From positions 62,001 through 126,000 of the forward strand of contig JAACJO010000018.1 in assembly GCA_013368445.1 (NCBI GenBank): a stretch of DNA of 64,000 nucleotides, read 5' to 3'. This DNA is from Leucocoprinus leucothites (taxonomy: Eukaryota > Basidiomycota > Agaricomycetes > Agaricales > Agaricaceae). The notes under the pieces are model-generated. The model ran no database searches, was not told the origin of the DNA, and saw nothing but the letters and a program-made list of their open reading frames with translations. A program made the translations under genes and the position numbers. Positions 19,003 through 31,189 of the stretch are shown here, piece after piece (position 1 is the first letter of the stretch; every line of letters starts with the position of its first letter).

Positions 19003-21116
19003 ATGACGAGTACAGTAGTGGACATGAGGAGAAAGGCCGAGCTAAAGTTCATTCACAAGGTTCTGCAAGATGGTAGTTTCTGATACCTAGCTCATGTTTT
19101 CACTGAATTTTTCATTGCAACTACTCTCAGGTCCGGCAGGACACGAGCCGGTTATGATACCCTCGGATTTTGATGAGAGTTATGCAGATGACAAGCCTTG
19201 GTACCATTGTTTTCCCCAGACGCGAGTTCGAATTCTCGAGCAGATCACTCATTGGCTAAACCACGACTCTCGATCGACCAATATCATATGTTTGTATGGC
19301 GCTCAATCTGTCGGGAAAACAACTATCGCTCGTACCATTGCTGCTATAGCAGAACAGCAGAATCTCCTTGGTACAGTTGTTACTTCGGCAGCATACTGGG
19401 AGGGACTCCTCAAAACCGCCCCTGCACGCTTTTCCGAGCCCACATCGCACCGCATCACTACCCTGTCCATCGCCTACTCCCTCGCCACCCGAGACTCTGA
19501 GTATAGAAGATTACTCTACCATGTACTCGAAGACTTTGACTGGCTCGATGAAAGCTCGACCCACTTCATCAACCTCCTACTTCCATTATCAGACCTGAAT
19601 CGTCACCATAAGCGTCTGGTCGTACTTGACGGAGAGATCGACCTGGACTTCCTTGCGAGCATTAGCCAAAAGCGACTGCAAGAATCGATCCCGCTCCTTT
19701 GGCTTATTGTTATGCAGCCAACTCAGAAGCTATGGTCGATGTTATCCCAACAAACAGCTTCTTGTCTTCCAATTGAGGTTCCAGCTGGAGGAGATGATGA
19801 AACACGCAGGGAGATAGAGATTTACCTGCGAGAGGGCCTTAGGAAAATTGGGGAGAATTTCGGCGAATTTGGCATAGAAACCCGAGAAATGTGGCCAGCG
19901 CCTCACGCTGTTACAAAGCTCGTGGAGGCATCAGCAAATCTGTTTGCTTATGCCAAGAACTTTCTTGAGCTCTGCCAGCCTCGGACACTATCATTCACTG
20001 ATCCTGGTCCTGACCCGCGTAATCGACTGGAAAAGCTCCTGTGTCTGATTGACAGCGAGCACCGGAACAACCTACCGCCCTGGACAGTATTCCCATTCGA
20101 CCAGGACTATACAGATACCCTTGCAGTGCACAATGAAACTGAAGGCCGGCTGTTGGAACTACAGCTCATCACCACCGTGTGCGCATCTTCCCCGTCCTTG
20201 ACATTATTCGAGATATCTCTTCTTCTTGGCAGCCCTTTGGAAGTTATTGAGGCTGCCCATGACTGGTTCTTACACTCCGCTTTCACCATCGTGCCGTCAC
20301 CTTCACAAGCCTCGCGTTACACAGTGAAACTAACCCACAGTTCTTTCCTTGGTTTCTTCCTCGACACCAAGCGATCTAGAGAATTGTCTCTCGATCCAAA
20401 TGATATATATCCCCTTCTGATGCGCGCTTGTCTCACGGCAATTGAACAGAAACGGTTCTTTTCTAACCCACAAACCTTGCTCCTTCGGGTTAACGCCCTT
20501 TATTATGTTACTATGTTCGCTGTACAGAATATCTGGGATATCTCCTGCAAGATCCCGGACGAGAGCGTGTTTGTGAACCTCGCCATCAAGATTATGGCGA
20601 TGCTGGATATATTAAGGTATCTTTCAGGAAGAATTCCTGTAGTGCCTTTCGTGAAATTTCTTCGTCGAGTTCAATCAGCTAAAGTACGCCTGTCGTTACT
20701 ATTCACTTCATTGTATCAAACCTTTTAGACTCAACTACCTACCCCACAGCCTCACATGGTCCGCACAGCTCCACTGACATGGGTAGATCAAGAGTTGATT
20801 GATGTTTGTGAAACCATCGCAGAACCGATGGTAGGTTAGAGATATTACTGGTGTTGCATCATCATTGTTCAACCCTGATGCAATTTGCTGCTAGGATTTC
20901 GACTTATTACAACGACAACCTCCGGCCGACCATGCATTGCCCCATGGGATTGCATTCTACGCACTCATAGGTCACCCGAAGGAGCCATCGCTTGCCCTGT
21001 TAACCAACGAACAAGTTGATATATACATGAGGAAAGACCTTATTCATGGTGATATCCCAACTTTCATCGGCTCAAATCCCATCTTCGATTACGATCATTT
21101 ATATGAGGAAATTTGA
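19003..21116 (+). CDS. NACHT-type P-loop NTPase protein (NLR-like)
   Basis: Predicted exons 19003-19072, 19131-20683, 20729-20830 and 20895-21116 give 1,947 nt, 648 aa. Introns of 58, 45 and 64 nt have GT-AG ends and keep the frame. After a short N-terminus comes the pattern YHCFPQTR...ILEQITHWL and a Walker A GAQSVGKTT (about 19296-19325). LVVLDGE (about 19617) could be Walker B. This is the layout of the NACHT domain in basidiomycete STAND/NLR-like proteins. No WD40, ankyrin or LRR repeats follow; the C-terminal part is helical and unassigned. Such proteins act as intracellular sensors, including in heterokaryon incompatibility, but the role here is unknown. It lies 0.5 kb from the transposon island. 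The first exon is the least certain part. Confidence 0.75.
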
Positions 21117-21876
21117 TGATACCGGATGCGTTTACAGTGCAACAAGTTATTCTGTATAAATACTTATCGCTAGTTCATCGATGTCAGCTCTCACTCAGAG
21201 TGCTCTCACCTAGGTAAAATGCCCGAAAATTACAAATGAATTAATCAGAATCTGTGCTATGTACATAGTCCTACTTAGATAGTTCTGTTCTAATTGCCGA
21301 AGTCATTGCCACATACAGTTATTCGTGACGATGCATCCGAGTTGGGAGAGTGGGTTTGTGATGAGTAGGAGGAAGGATGAGGATGCTGATTGAGTGAAGC
21401 CTAAGCGAGATGGGAGGGCTCTAAGACGTTAGCGGGTCAAGCTACTATCATTGGCCCATTATTCGCATAAATGAATGTGTATGTATGTACAATTGAAAGT
21501 GTCTTGAGTATATGAAAATTTATAACAAGGCTGCAACGAACTTATCACCAACCTCCTTAGATTCAGCTTATAAAACTACTCGGTCACTCATCGACAGCTT
21601 GAGTGTTTCTGACGTGACTATGCCCTCCTGAAGCTCGGTTCCCCCTAGATCCTTTGCAGATTATTCAAACATCACATGTACAAGTTATTCAAACCACTGC
21701 TCGATGCTAGATTTGTACATACACGGGAAAGCTAAATAACAGATAGTACCACAGATAAATCCACATCAGATCAAAGAGGTAGCGAAACGATGAGATGCAA
21801 AGAGTAAAACTTAGTATGTACCGCGCCCCAATCCATGCGAATGAGACTAGCTAAAGTCAATAGTATTACGAGACAC
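21117..21876. other. Intergenic region between convergent genes
   Basis: 760 bp between the 3' ends of the NACHT gene and isocitrate dehydrogenase. It presumably holds both 3' UTRs. No ORF or repeat of note. Confidence 0.5.
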
Positions 21877-23958
21877 TCAAAGCTTGGTCTCAATGCCGCG
21901 AGCAGCGAGCTTCTTCTGGAGCTTAGCCTAATCCCCAAAACAATGAACACCTGAACATCATGAAAAGACAAAGAAGAAAACCCACGTTAACAGCATCCAT
22001 ATAAACATCAGTAATAACCCAATGCTCCCTCTTCATATCCTTCCCATGAATCGCAATCGCCAAATCCTTAGTCATCATCCCATCCTCATCAATCACCTCC
22101 ACACACGCCTTTTCCAAATCCTCACAAAACACCCTCAACTTTTCATTCTTATCCAACTTGGCCCTATGCAACAACCCCCTCGTCCAAGCGAAAATCGAAG
22201 CCACAGGGTTTGTCGACGTCTCGTTACCCTTTTGGTATTCACGATAATGACGAGTGACGGTACCGTGGGCGGCCTCGGATTCGATGATTTGGCCGTCGGG
22301 GGTTAAGAGTTCGGATGTCATCATTCCGAGGGAGCCGAAACCTTGGGCGAGGATGTCGGATTGGACGTCGCCGTCGTAGTTTTTGCAGGCCCAGACGAAA
22401 CCGCCGGAGGATTTGATGGCTTGGGCGACCATGTCGTCGATGAGGCGATGTTCGTAGTAGATGCCGAGGGCGTCGAATTGGGCTTTGTATGTCCTGGGGG
22501 GATGTATTGAGTGAGGTAACTGTGTGTATGTGTTAAAAGAGACTTACGTCTCGTAGATTTCTTGGAAGATGTCTTTGAATCGTCCGTCGTATTTCTTCAT
22601 GATGGTGTTCTTGGTTGACATGAACTGCGCGAATATGTGAGCTTTGATTATTCCCGAGGAAGTCAGATCCACGTACGAGGTTCATCTTCTTGGCAATAGC
22701 CATTTTGAATGAAGAATGGGCGAAACCAGTGATAGACTAGGAAACCCTTGTGTTCAGACGTGTTTTCGTGGGCTCAACAAACGTAGTGACATACCTCGTC
22801 AGTGTTGTACATGCTCATAGCGACACCGGGGGCCTTGAAGTCATATACATTCAACGAAGTGGGCGATGAACCATCCGCAGGTGTATACACGAGCTGGAGC
22901 TTTCCTGGACCAGGAACGACATAGTCCGTCGAACGATACTAATTTCCGAGTTAACACACATCCTCGCTTGTGTGGAGTTGGGTGAAAGACGCACCTGGTC
23001 ACCGAAAGCATGACGGCCAATGACGATAGGCTTGATCCAGCCAGGGATGGGACGGGGGATCCGTTTGAGGATGATAGGCTCACGGAACACAGTTCCTCCG
23101 AGAATATTACGAATCTGTATGATGGAACGAATTCAAGTGCAAGAAGTAGGAAGTAAATGAAATGACATGGTCAGTGCGTCAGTTGGTAGTCATGGGAAGG
23201 ATTAAGAAAACATACAGTGCCATTAGGACTCTTCCACATCTCCTTGAGTTTGAACTCTTCTACACGAGCCTCGTCGGGCGTAATCGTCGCGCATTTGATA
23301 CCGACTTTGTACTTTTGAATAGCATGGGCAGCTTCGATAGTGACTTGGTCGTTGGTCTAACAAGTAGGGCAACGAAAGAGACCGAATTAGGAATCCTGGG
23401 CAGAGGCGTTTGTGTACAGGGAAACGACAAACCTGGTCTCGGTATTCAAGTCCTAGATCGTAGTACTTGATGTCGAGTTGGAGGTATGGAAGAATGAGCT
23501 ACAGGAGGAAAGCAGTTGAGCGTTTAACGCCTGAAACATCAGGAATGGAGATGTACATACCTCTTCACGGATCTTCTTCCAGATAATCCTAGTCATCTCA
23601 TCTCCGTCCAACTCCACAACGGGATGATCGACAACAATCTTGTTGGCCATGCCACGGTCTGTGTGGTATGAACAAGTGTGTGTGAGAAGGAGGAGGGAAA
23701 GTGAAGAGATAGATCAATTGGTCAGACACGACGACTTAAACCCAAGGCGCCTCGTGTAGAAAGCAGTAGAGGACGCGGACGGACCGCCACGGAGTGGCGT
23801 CTGGTCCCGGGACACCATGGGCATGTGGAGGAGAATATGGACAAGGCAGGAAGGTGAAAATCCCACTCACATCGTCTCGTGGAAGTCGAGAACGTACGAG
23901 GCGTCGCAGACAAGTGCGATAATGTACGGAGGTTGCGAGTTTGAGATACCCACTGCAT
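21877..23958 (-). CDS. IDP1: Isocitrate dehydrogenase [NADP+], mitochondrial
   Basis: Ten exons: 23871-23958, 23561-23658, 23433-23498, 23216-23356, 22995-23114, 22795-22938, 22677-22736, 22548-22624, 21986-22493 and 21877-21927, totalling 1,353 nt, 450 aa. The N-terminus is Arg/Ser/Thr-rich with no acidic residues in its first 29 codons, a good mitochondrial presequence. The mature protein opens with [11 protein letters not shown]. The IDH/IMDH signature [19 protein letters not shown] lies near 22340-22400, with [13 protein letters not shown] just downstream. The enzyme oxidises isocitrate to 2-oxoglutarate while making NADPH in the matrix. Length and motifs fit the homodimeric eukaryotic NADP type. 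Nine introns in 2.1 kb is typical of basidiomycetes. Confidence 0.95.
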
Positions 23959-25733
23959 CTTCACTGAATTTGGAACTCTTCTCTGAGAGTTGGTTAAAAA
24001 AGCTGAACACAGAGGGATTGCCTGGTTTATGTGGCTGTGATGTGGATGATTATCAGCAGCCGGCGCCGGTTCAATGACAAGTCCGAAATGTCCGAATTCC
24101 TTCGAGTCTGTCCAAGCTTATGGAGGACGTGGGTGAGGTTGGGATGGGGGAGGAGGACAAATTGACAGCTGGTGAAGGCGTATCAGTTCAAATACTTACG
24201 TCTGACTCTTCTTGCGCAGCCGTCAGCGGCATGCGGGTTGGTACTCGTGGGGTCTGTCGTAATTCTTGTTCTGATCTTCCCTTCACCGAGCTTTCGCCAC
24301 TTGTCTTCCCATGGCCTTGAATATGCACTTGTTTCTGTGGCACCTTGGATCCTTGGTGCTGGTTCTTGGACTGCACATCGGCAGAACTCGGACTCCTAGG
24401 ATTGTCTTTCGTCCGTTCCCTCACTTATCTTGAAAATGAATACAAAGGCAATGTCCCTTCAAGTGCCTGTGGATGACGTCTTGGCCTTACGGAACCTTCA
24501 GCGCTCGAGGCGACCCTTCCCTTATCTCGAGTCTCATTTCGAAATTCGGACCATTGCCGTCGGGAGGTAACATGAACCAGTAAACCCCTCTCTGTCCCTC
24601 GTCCCAGCAAGCCCCGACCATGTCAGGAGCTTCGCCCAACCGCTTGTGGTACACAAGGTTACCCAAGCATATTCCCCGGCCCCTTTTTTTCCTGTGGCTG
24701 ATCACTTCCTCTCGGAGCACCCAGGATGCACGAGGGAGAAATTCATTTTTTGTGTTTATTATTAGTTCCCCTCATGGGGTTTTATTACTTCTTATATCGT
24801 GAATATCTCTCCTTCTACGTGGCTCATCCCGGGCTAACCTTATCGATCCGAGACTCTACGCCTCTCAAAACCGTGTCCGGCGACTGGGGAAGAGACGGTG
24901 GAGATTCAATATGAAGAGTCCAAAATTAAATCTGCCTACCACACCATTCATTCATGTTATGAGCTGCGACCTCCTTTCTTCTACTTATCACCTCCGATGA
25001 CGATGACACTCATCACTCCTTCCCTACATCCAGTGATGTCCTTTCAAGACGCTTCATCATCTCCCTCCAGCCCGACAAGACTCTTCACTCGGACTAAGCG
25101 CCATTTAGGCTTACGATTCACAGCAACGCCACTACGTCAATCTCTAACGCTTACTGCTGTGCTTGCCTACCCTCTCCCCGCCCGTTCCCCGCCCATCTTG
25201 AAAACAACCTGCCTGCTTGCTTGCAGCTTGGTTCCGCGAAATACCCCATACGCTTGAGAGGGAAACTACGAACTTGACCTCGAGTCGGGATCGAGTCGGA
25301 CAGTCATGCCCTGATGTATTCGCGCATATTTTTGTGACTTCAATCCCAGATATGCACAACAGCGTGAGCGACTGTTGTGCTACGTCCACATGCCCGCTCC
25401 TGCTGGATACACTTGCACATGATTATGTCACTGAATAGAGTTTCGTGGCATTGCGACCCATCAATCATTTGTATCAAGACAAAATAAGCGACGACAAACA
25501 CTCGTGTAACCCCTTTTCGGCGAGGTGACTCGGAAGGTGCGAATAAGTCGCGTCGCTGGTGGCCTATCTCCCTCCCTTCCTCTGTTTCAAGAAGGTTCAA
25601 CCGTCTGACTCGAGACACGCGCCGGACTTTGCGAACTCGTTCGTTCCCCATAGGCACCGGATAAATCTCGGTTTAAGCTGCCATATTCGAATGCAGCCAG
25701 AATATAAGGTCTGAGCTGGTATCGTTTAACATC
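23959..25733. other. Intergenic region, no gene recognised
   Basis: 1.8 kb between the IDP1 start and the tRNA. It should contain the IDP1 promoter. A minus ORF at 24487-24720 (77 codons, Gly/Arg-rich with some protein-like sequence) is the only candidate. It has no recognisable domain and I do not call it a gene. Confidence 0.4.
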
Positions 25734-25817
25734 GGGGGCATAGCTCAGTTGGGAGAGCAGTAGACTGAAGTAAAACATGTATTCTAAAGGTCCCGCGTTC
25801 GATCCGCGGTGCCCCCA
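25734..25817 (+). tRNA. tRNA-Phe (GAA) with intron
   Basis: The acceptor stem GGGGGCA pairs with TGCCCCC. The D arm is GCTCAGTTGGGAGAGC. The anticodon loop is CTGAAG with GAA at 25767-25769. The T arm CCGCG TTCGATC CGCGG supplies the internal promoter (B box), and the discriminator base is A. An 11-nt intron (about 25771-25781) sits after position 37, the standard eukaryotic site. Base pair 27-43 would be a G-A mismatch; the other stems are intact. Confidence 0.93.
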
Positions 25818-26333
25818 GTGGTTCTTGCGATCATTTTTCTTCTTCAGCGTGACCATGGTAGAGTTGTGATGACAATTGATGTTGCAATTTGAGTTCGATC
25901 AGTGGGTTTTAAAAATATAATTTAAACAATCTTCACCGCTTCCACATTGATTTCGAACATGTTCAATGGCCTCCGACACACAATGAACAGGAGCTATGAT
26001 GTGGGTATTGTGTCTAGTATATGATGTGGGTGTCGGATCCTGCTACTAAGTTCTCAATCCTCTGGAACCTGGATTTTGAACATTTTGAATACTTATTTAC
26101 AGGATTATTAGCTCAAGACTTTCGATTGGCTACCACTGCTTTTGTCAGGATCAGAGGTTTTCCTATGTTTTAGTGAAGGGGTAAAGAGAAGTAATCAAGG
26201 ACTCAAACGAACCATGATCTTGAACTCTTCGTTTCTGTCAGTGAAATTACTTATATTCTTTCGCTAACATACATTCACTACCATGGTTTATCTATAAGTG
26301 CAGTTCCGATAATCAAACTGCAGCTGTAATGAT
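25818..26333. other. Intergenic region
   Basis: About 500 bp between the tRNA and the 3' end of the first thaumatin-like gene. Nothing recognised. Confidence 0.5.
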
Positions 26334-27341
26334 TTAAGAGGCAGGGCAGAAGGTAATAGTGTAGTCTGCCTGGGCGCTAGCAGGGCAGTTCCACAAAGCA
26401 GTGCCGCTGGACTCGTCATAAGCATAGACGTAGGTCCTGGGGCAGTTGGACTTGAAGTAATCGTAGTACGCGACACCAGACGGTGGACATGTCGCAGCGG
26501 TGTTGTGAGAGCCAGAGCAGCAGTTGGGAGAATTGGCTACATAAAGTCAAATTATATGAGTGACAAGTTTTGGCTCGAACTAATGGGTTACAAACCTTGG
26601 TTGCCGTCCAGGTTGGCTTGGCAAGCGGACTTGCAGCCGACTGGGAAGCCACTAGAGTCGTAAGGGCCCTTAAGGGGAGCAGGGCAGTTAGGTCCCAGGT
26701 CGACTGCGCATTCAGCCATAGCGCAACCCTTGTTGTTGTCGATCCTCATGGGGAGGTTGTAACCATCGACGAGCGAGACTGTTAAAGAAAAACAACGGTT
26801 TATCAATAAAAGTATGGTACAGTATATTTGAAATTGCTTACCATCATACCAATCCAAACCATCGGCAGAACCCCCACCAAGAGTGAACTCGGCGACGGAT
26901 GCAGGAGGAACACCGGTTCCAGTGTGAGGATCACACACGAGACCACCGTTGCAGCCACCATCAAGGCATGAGTTGGGACCTGGGTTTGTGGAAAAGTCGC
27001 AGTTGCGACGAGCCCAGATACGACCAGAACGCCAGTTGTCTGGGACAGAGAAGCTCACACTTGACCAAGCTGGAGCTTCCCAACCATTGGCGTGATTCGG
27101 AGTGGCAGTCCCGACGTTCAAGTCAGTAAACATCTACAATAAAACAGTGAGCAAATCTCTTGGAAAAGGTTGTTGAATCATGAACATACAGCTGGCCTGT
27201 CGAATGGCAATGAGCCTGAGCCGAGAGCGGTGGAATGGAATTAACATACCAAATAGTGAAAGGGCAAGCATTGTAGACCGTAAATGTACGAGCGGCAGCA
27301 CCAGAGGCCAGAGCCAAAGAAGAAGCAAGAGTGAACTTCAT
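26334..27341 (-). CDS. Thaumatin-like protein 1 (secreted, GH64/TLP fold)
   Basis: Exons 27250-27341, 27190-27196, 26842-27133, 26596-26778 and 26334-26536 total 777 nt, 258 aa. A signal peptide (MKFTLASSLALASGAAA) precedes RTFTVYNACPFTIW, the standard thaumatin N-terminus. Further features are GRIWARRNC, C-x3-GCNGGLVC, SLVDGYNLPM, CAVDLGPNC, NSPNCCSG and a C-terminal YTITFCP. The Arg, Glu, Asp, Asp set that lines the acidic cleft is present (GRIWAR, AEFT, VDGY, VDLG). Cys content fits the 16-Cys family. Thaumatin-like proteins bind or cleave beta-1,3-glucan at the cell wall. The second exon is only 7 nt (see findings). It is one of three tandem paralogues. Confidence 0.9.
27190..27196 (-). 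other. 7-nt micro-exon of thaumatin-like gene 1
   Basis: GCCAGCT on the minus strand lies between an upstream acceptor (cgacag) and a downstream donor (gtatgt). It completes the Trp codon and supplies Pro and Ala. An identical micro-exon occurs in the third paralogue at 32295-32301. Confidence 0.8.
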
Positions 27342-28259
27342 GTTTTCTTGGATTTAGAAGAGATTCGGGAGACAACAGCAGAGAGACGAAGAGCTCGCTG
27401 GCCTCTATGGGCTGAAAATGCTAGCCTTATATATTTTTTATCGCTTCAAGCTTTGCATGCAAGCAGATTGTTCAACGGCTGGATTTTTCCAGTAGCTGCA
27501 TTTTTCCGTGACCACAAGGTAGCTGCGAGTGCCGGACCCGATTTCCCGAGCTGAACGTAGATTGAATATCGAAAGAAAAAAACAAAAAGAAGCCTAGAAG
27601 CGTCATGCGAGGTGCTCATAAGCATGGCAGGTTTGATTGCATCCCTATTGAGTCAAAATAAATTTGATATATCAAGACCTGTGCCGTTTTGTTAGAGCTG
27701 ATTCAGTCGGCCAGATGCTGCCGTCGACAATCGCAAAAGTGTGGGTTCGGAGCTCAAGGGATTGTATAGAATGTTTTCGAGCACATGCACACGAGAATGT
27801 CCAGGTCACTTGAATGATCTTGTATCCGGTTACGCATATTGAATACTGAAGCACGAAGCGGCACTCCATGTGGCTGCCCATCAGATAGCGATTACCCACT
27901 ACTAGCGAACTACTAGGGGAAGAGCCAAATAAGCAATCCATTGGATTTGCTGTGACCTCCCGTCCTTTAGGCGAGGAGTTCGGTGCCGGTGACGCATGTG
28001 CATGCTTGTAGCTTGAATGCCTGAGGCTTGATAGTGATGGGAGTTAGAACCAGTGAGTCTAAGCTCTGAGTATGATCAGGATCAGGATCACGTGTGCCCC
28101 CGCAAAGCCCGAAATGCTCAGGAACACAGATTTACTAGATCCACGAGGGTCTAAATAAACCGCTACTTAGAGGTGTTTACAAGCGAGATCTGTTTCATAA
28201 AGGTGGGTTACATAGGATTTATAGCTAGCCTTTCAAACATCGCCAATGAAAGTCTGAAA
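27342..28259. other. Intergenic region between thaumatin-like genes 1 and 2
   Basis: 0.9 kb. It includes the promoter of gene 1, with a TATA-like TATATATTTT (reading + at about 27427) just upstream. No other gene seen. Confidence 0.5.
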
Positions 28260-29580
28260 TCATGGACAAAAGGTCAGCGTATAATCTGCCTTAAGAGCTG
28301 CATTGCATGTCCAAAGCGCAGTCCCACTTGACTCGTCATATGCATAGGCGTACGCATTGCGGCAGTTGCTCTTAAAATAGTCGTAGTACTGCACACCTGG
28401 ATCCAGGGCGAGTTTAGCCCTCGCCTGAACAAGTTGACATCATTGCATTGCAACTCACCAGAAGCAGGGCAAGTTTGTGGAGTACTATGGTTCCCAGAGC
28501 AGCAATTCGGAGAATTTCCTGGTCATTGAGGAAAGAGAACGCATGGTCAGCTTTCGGGAAATATTGATGGGCTTAAAGTACCTTGGTTTCCATCAAGATT
28601 CGCGAAGCATGCGCTCTTACAGCCCACGGGGTTGCCTGAAGGATCACGAGGTCCCCTCAGCGGGGAAGGACCTAAAGAGACATTTCAGCAAGCTCGTTAC
28701 CGCCCACGAATTTCCTAGACACATGGTGACGTACAGCTGGGGTTCAAGTCTTTGGGACAGTCGGCTACTGGACATCCCTTGTTATTTGTAATGCGCACGG
28801 GGAGGTTGAAGCCGTCTACTAGCGACACTGTTTAACCGGTCATCGGCCAGAAACGACACAAATTTCGGACGAAAAGATTGTCATACTTACCATCATAAAA
28901 GTCACGGTTTCCGTCAGCTTCAAGTGTCCACTCAGCGACGGTCGCAGGTGGTACCCCCTGGAGAAGATAATACAGTGAGACATGTTTCGCTCTTTGGTCT
29001 TTATACGTCACTGACAGTTCCTGACCGAGGATCACAGTTCAAACCTCCATTACAGCCGCCCGTCAGGCAGGAGTTAGGGCCTGGATCCTTTGCAAAATTA
29101 CAGAAGCTTCGCCCCTGTTGATGGCAAAAATCCATGAGCTTCAGGGTAGAAAGATTGAAAAGACCCTACCCAAATTCGACCAGCCTTCCAGTTGTCGGGG
29201 ACTGTGAAAGAGACAGATGACCCCGGCTTGGCTTCCCAGCTGGTTTAAAAGGGTTGATTAGGTTAAAAAGGCCATCAGTCGTTTCAAAATGGGTGGAAAG
29301 ATCCGACTGACCCAGTGGGATGGTTGGGTACGTTGGGCGCAACGTTCAAATCAGTAAATATAGCGGGCCTTTGGGACGAGAGAATCATGAGTAATAAGGT
29401 AAAGATTGCAACCGAAAAACGGATAGACCATATTGTGAACTTGCAAGAGTTGCGAACCTAAAGCAGGAAGAGGATATATGAGATATCCGGCTAGAAAATG
29501 ACACCAATCCTCACAGTAAAGGTGCGGCCAAAAACGCCAGGAAGCGCAAGAAGGACGAGTAAACCCAACGTTATGTGCAT
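28260..29580 (-). CDS. Thaumatin-like protein 2 (secreted)
   Basis: Ten exons: 29515-29580, 29429-29457, 29312-29368, 29170-29239, 29016-29114, 28891-28957, 28735-28827, 28582-28671, 28459-28518 and 28260-28396, totalling 768 nt, 255 aa. The signal peptide MHITLGLLVLLALPGVFG is followed by RTFTVRNSCKFTIWPAIFTD. The same cleft residues and Cys pattern as its neighbours are visible (GRIWGR, VAEWT, VDGF, PKDL), and it ends TLTFCP. There are nine introns against four in gene 1. The micro-exon of genes 1 and 3 is here fused to the next exon. Role as for gene 1: a cell-wall glucan-associated secreted protein. Confidence 0.88.
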
Positions 29581-31189
29581 AATGGTGGAGCTTTAAGGGT
29601 GAACTGTGATATGAAACTTGGTGGAGAACCCTTGACCTTCCGGCCAGCTTCTTATATGATATTGGCCTCCCTAAATTGTCGAGGCCAAGGAGCAGCTCTG
29701 ATAGCGTGATTGGGATAGCAAGACAAAAAGCGAAGAGCTTGCCAAGATCCATAGGGCAAGGCAAGAACAACCCCTTGACGAATGTGTGTTTACCTTGACC
29801 ATTCGGAGGCAAGTCACTCTCGCCCGAGCCTAAACTTGTGAACATAGGAGCATGTGCTTCAGCGCTCTTTGGGCGTAATGAAGGCATCTCCTTTCCTCGA
29901 CGAGCTCGCTAGGATCAGTTATTGAAGGTTCCGTCGCAAATAGGCCCTAGCTCCTTTGGTTCTGGTGCAAGTTTAGTCGTGAAAAGATCCGAGACAAGCT
30001 TGATGGACCGCGTGTGTGCATGGTGATTCTGTCATGCACCGAAGTGAGAGGATATGGTTTTCCTCGCTGGTGAGCAGGCGTTGTTCAATGGTCCAATCAA
30101 GCCCATCTGACGTTCTCGAGCACCGAGGCTCAGAAGGAAAGACTTCTGTTCCAGATCATCACGTGGGGGAAACATAACTGCGTCGGAGCTAAATTCGGAT
30201 TGCTTCCTCGGCGGTAAAAATAGAAATGGCAAGAGTAGCGTTGAAGGTGCTCGGACAATGGTACAGTAATCATCCGCGGAAGAAACTATTTTCTGGGCCA
30301 TATTTCCCATATACCTCAAATATAACACCCGCTAGGTGTCGATGAATAGCACATGAATGCGCACGTACTACTTAGTTTTAACCATTAAAGTTTCCACGAG
30401 ACAAATGATCTATTCCCTTTCTGAGTTCGACTTCTCCATATAGTCAGGTTAGAACATGGGGCAGGAGGGATATTGGAATTGCCGAGGTAAAAGGACTCGA
30501 GCAGAGCTTTACGCCTGCAGCTCACAGAGGCAGCCGAGTCACCGTGGAGCCGGGCAAAACTTGGCAACTACTATATTGAAAGCCTGAGGTTTGGGATAGA
30601 AATCGGCGACCTCACCGGTTGCCGATTGCCCAAGAACCTGCGATGAGGCGAGGGGGCCTTGTCGAACAGGTGTTCAAGTATAGTAGGCCCATATTGAAAG
30701 TGGTAGTCATCGAAGTCAGCTGGTAGTGTCACAAAAGAACAAGAAGGGGAACCCCACATGCACCTATTCACTTGATGTCAATGAAGGAAACTGCAGCTCA
30801 GCTGGCGTTTCCAGCTGACAGTTCGAAGCAACAGTCGCGTCATTGTTTCCGGCTGAAGGATGTGACCGTCTTGCGTTTGTCCGCTTCAAGGCTTGACTAT
30901 GAAGGAATAGGTCTGGTTCTGCTTAGAAAGAGAGCGTCTTGTAGCCTCTTCGATCCCTGCCTTCACGGCGTTTGGCCTTCGCAGATTTACCTTTAGCTAC
31001 TCAAGTCCCTTTGGGACCCATCAGTGACACGGCTTTTCACGGACTTCGATCATTTATTGAAACGACTCCGAGATACAGCAAACATATATTGCATTTTCCA
31101 CACGGGTAGCAGACAAATAACACCATGATGCCGATTTACAAACCGAGGATGCAAAGTTCCGGCACTGCGTTTGATTCATAAGGCTCAGC
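29581..31189. other. Intergenic region between thaumatin-like genes 2 and 3
   Basis: 1.6 kb. It contains the promoter of gene 2 and the 3' flank of gene 3. Several ORFs (for example 29351-29887 and 30032-30328, both minus) look spurious. Confidence 0.45.
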
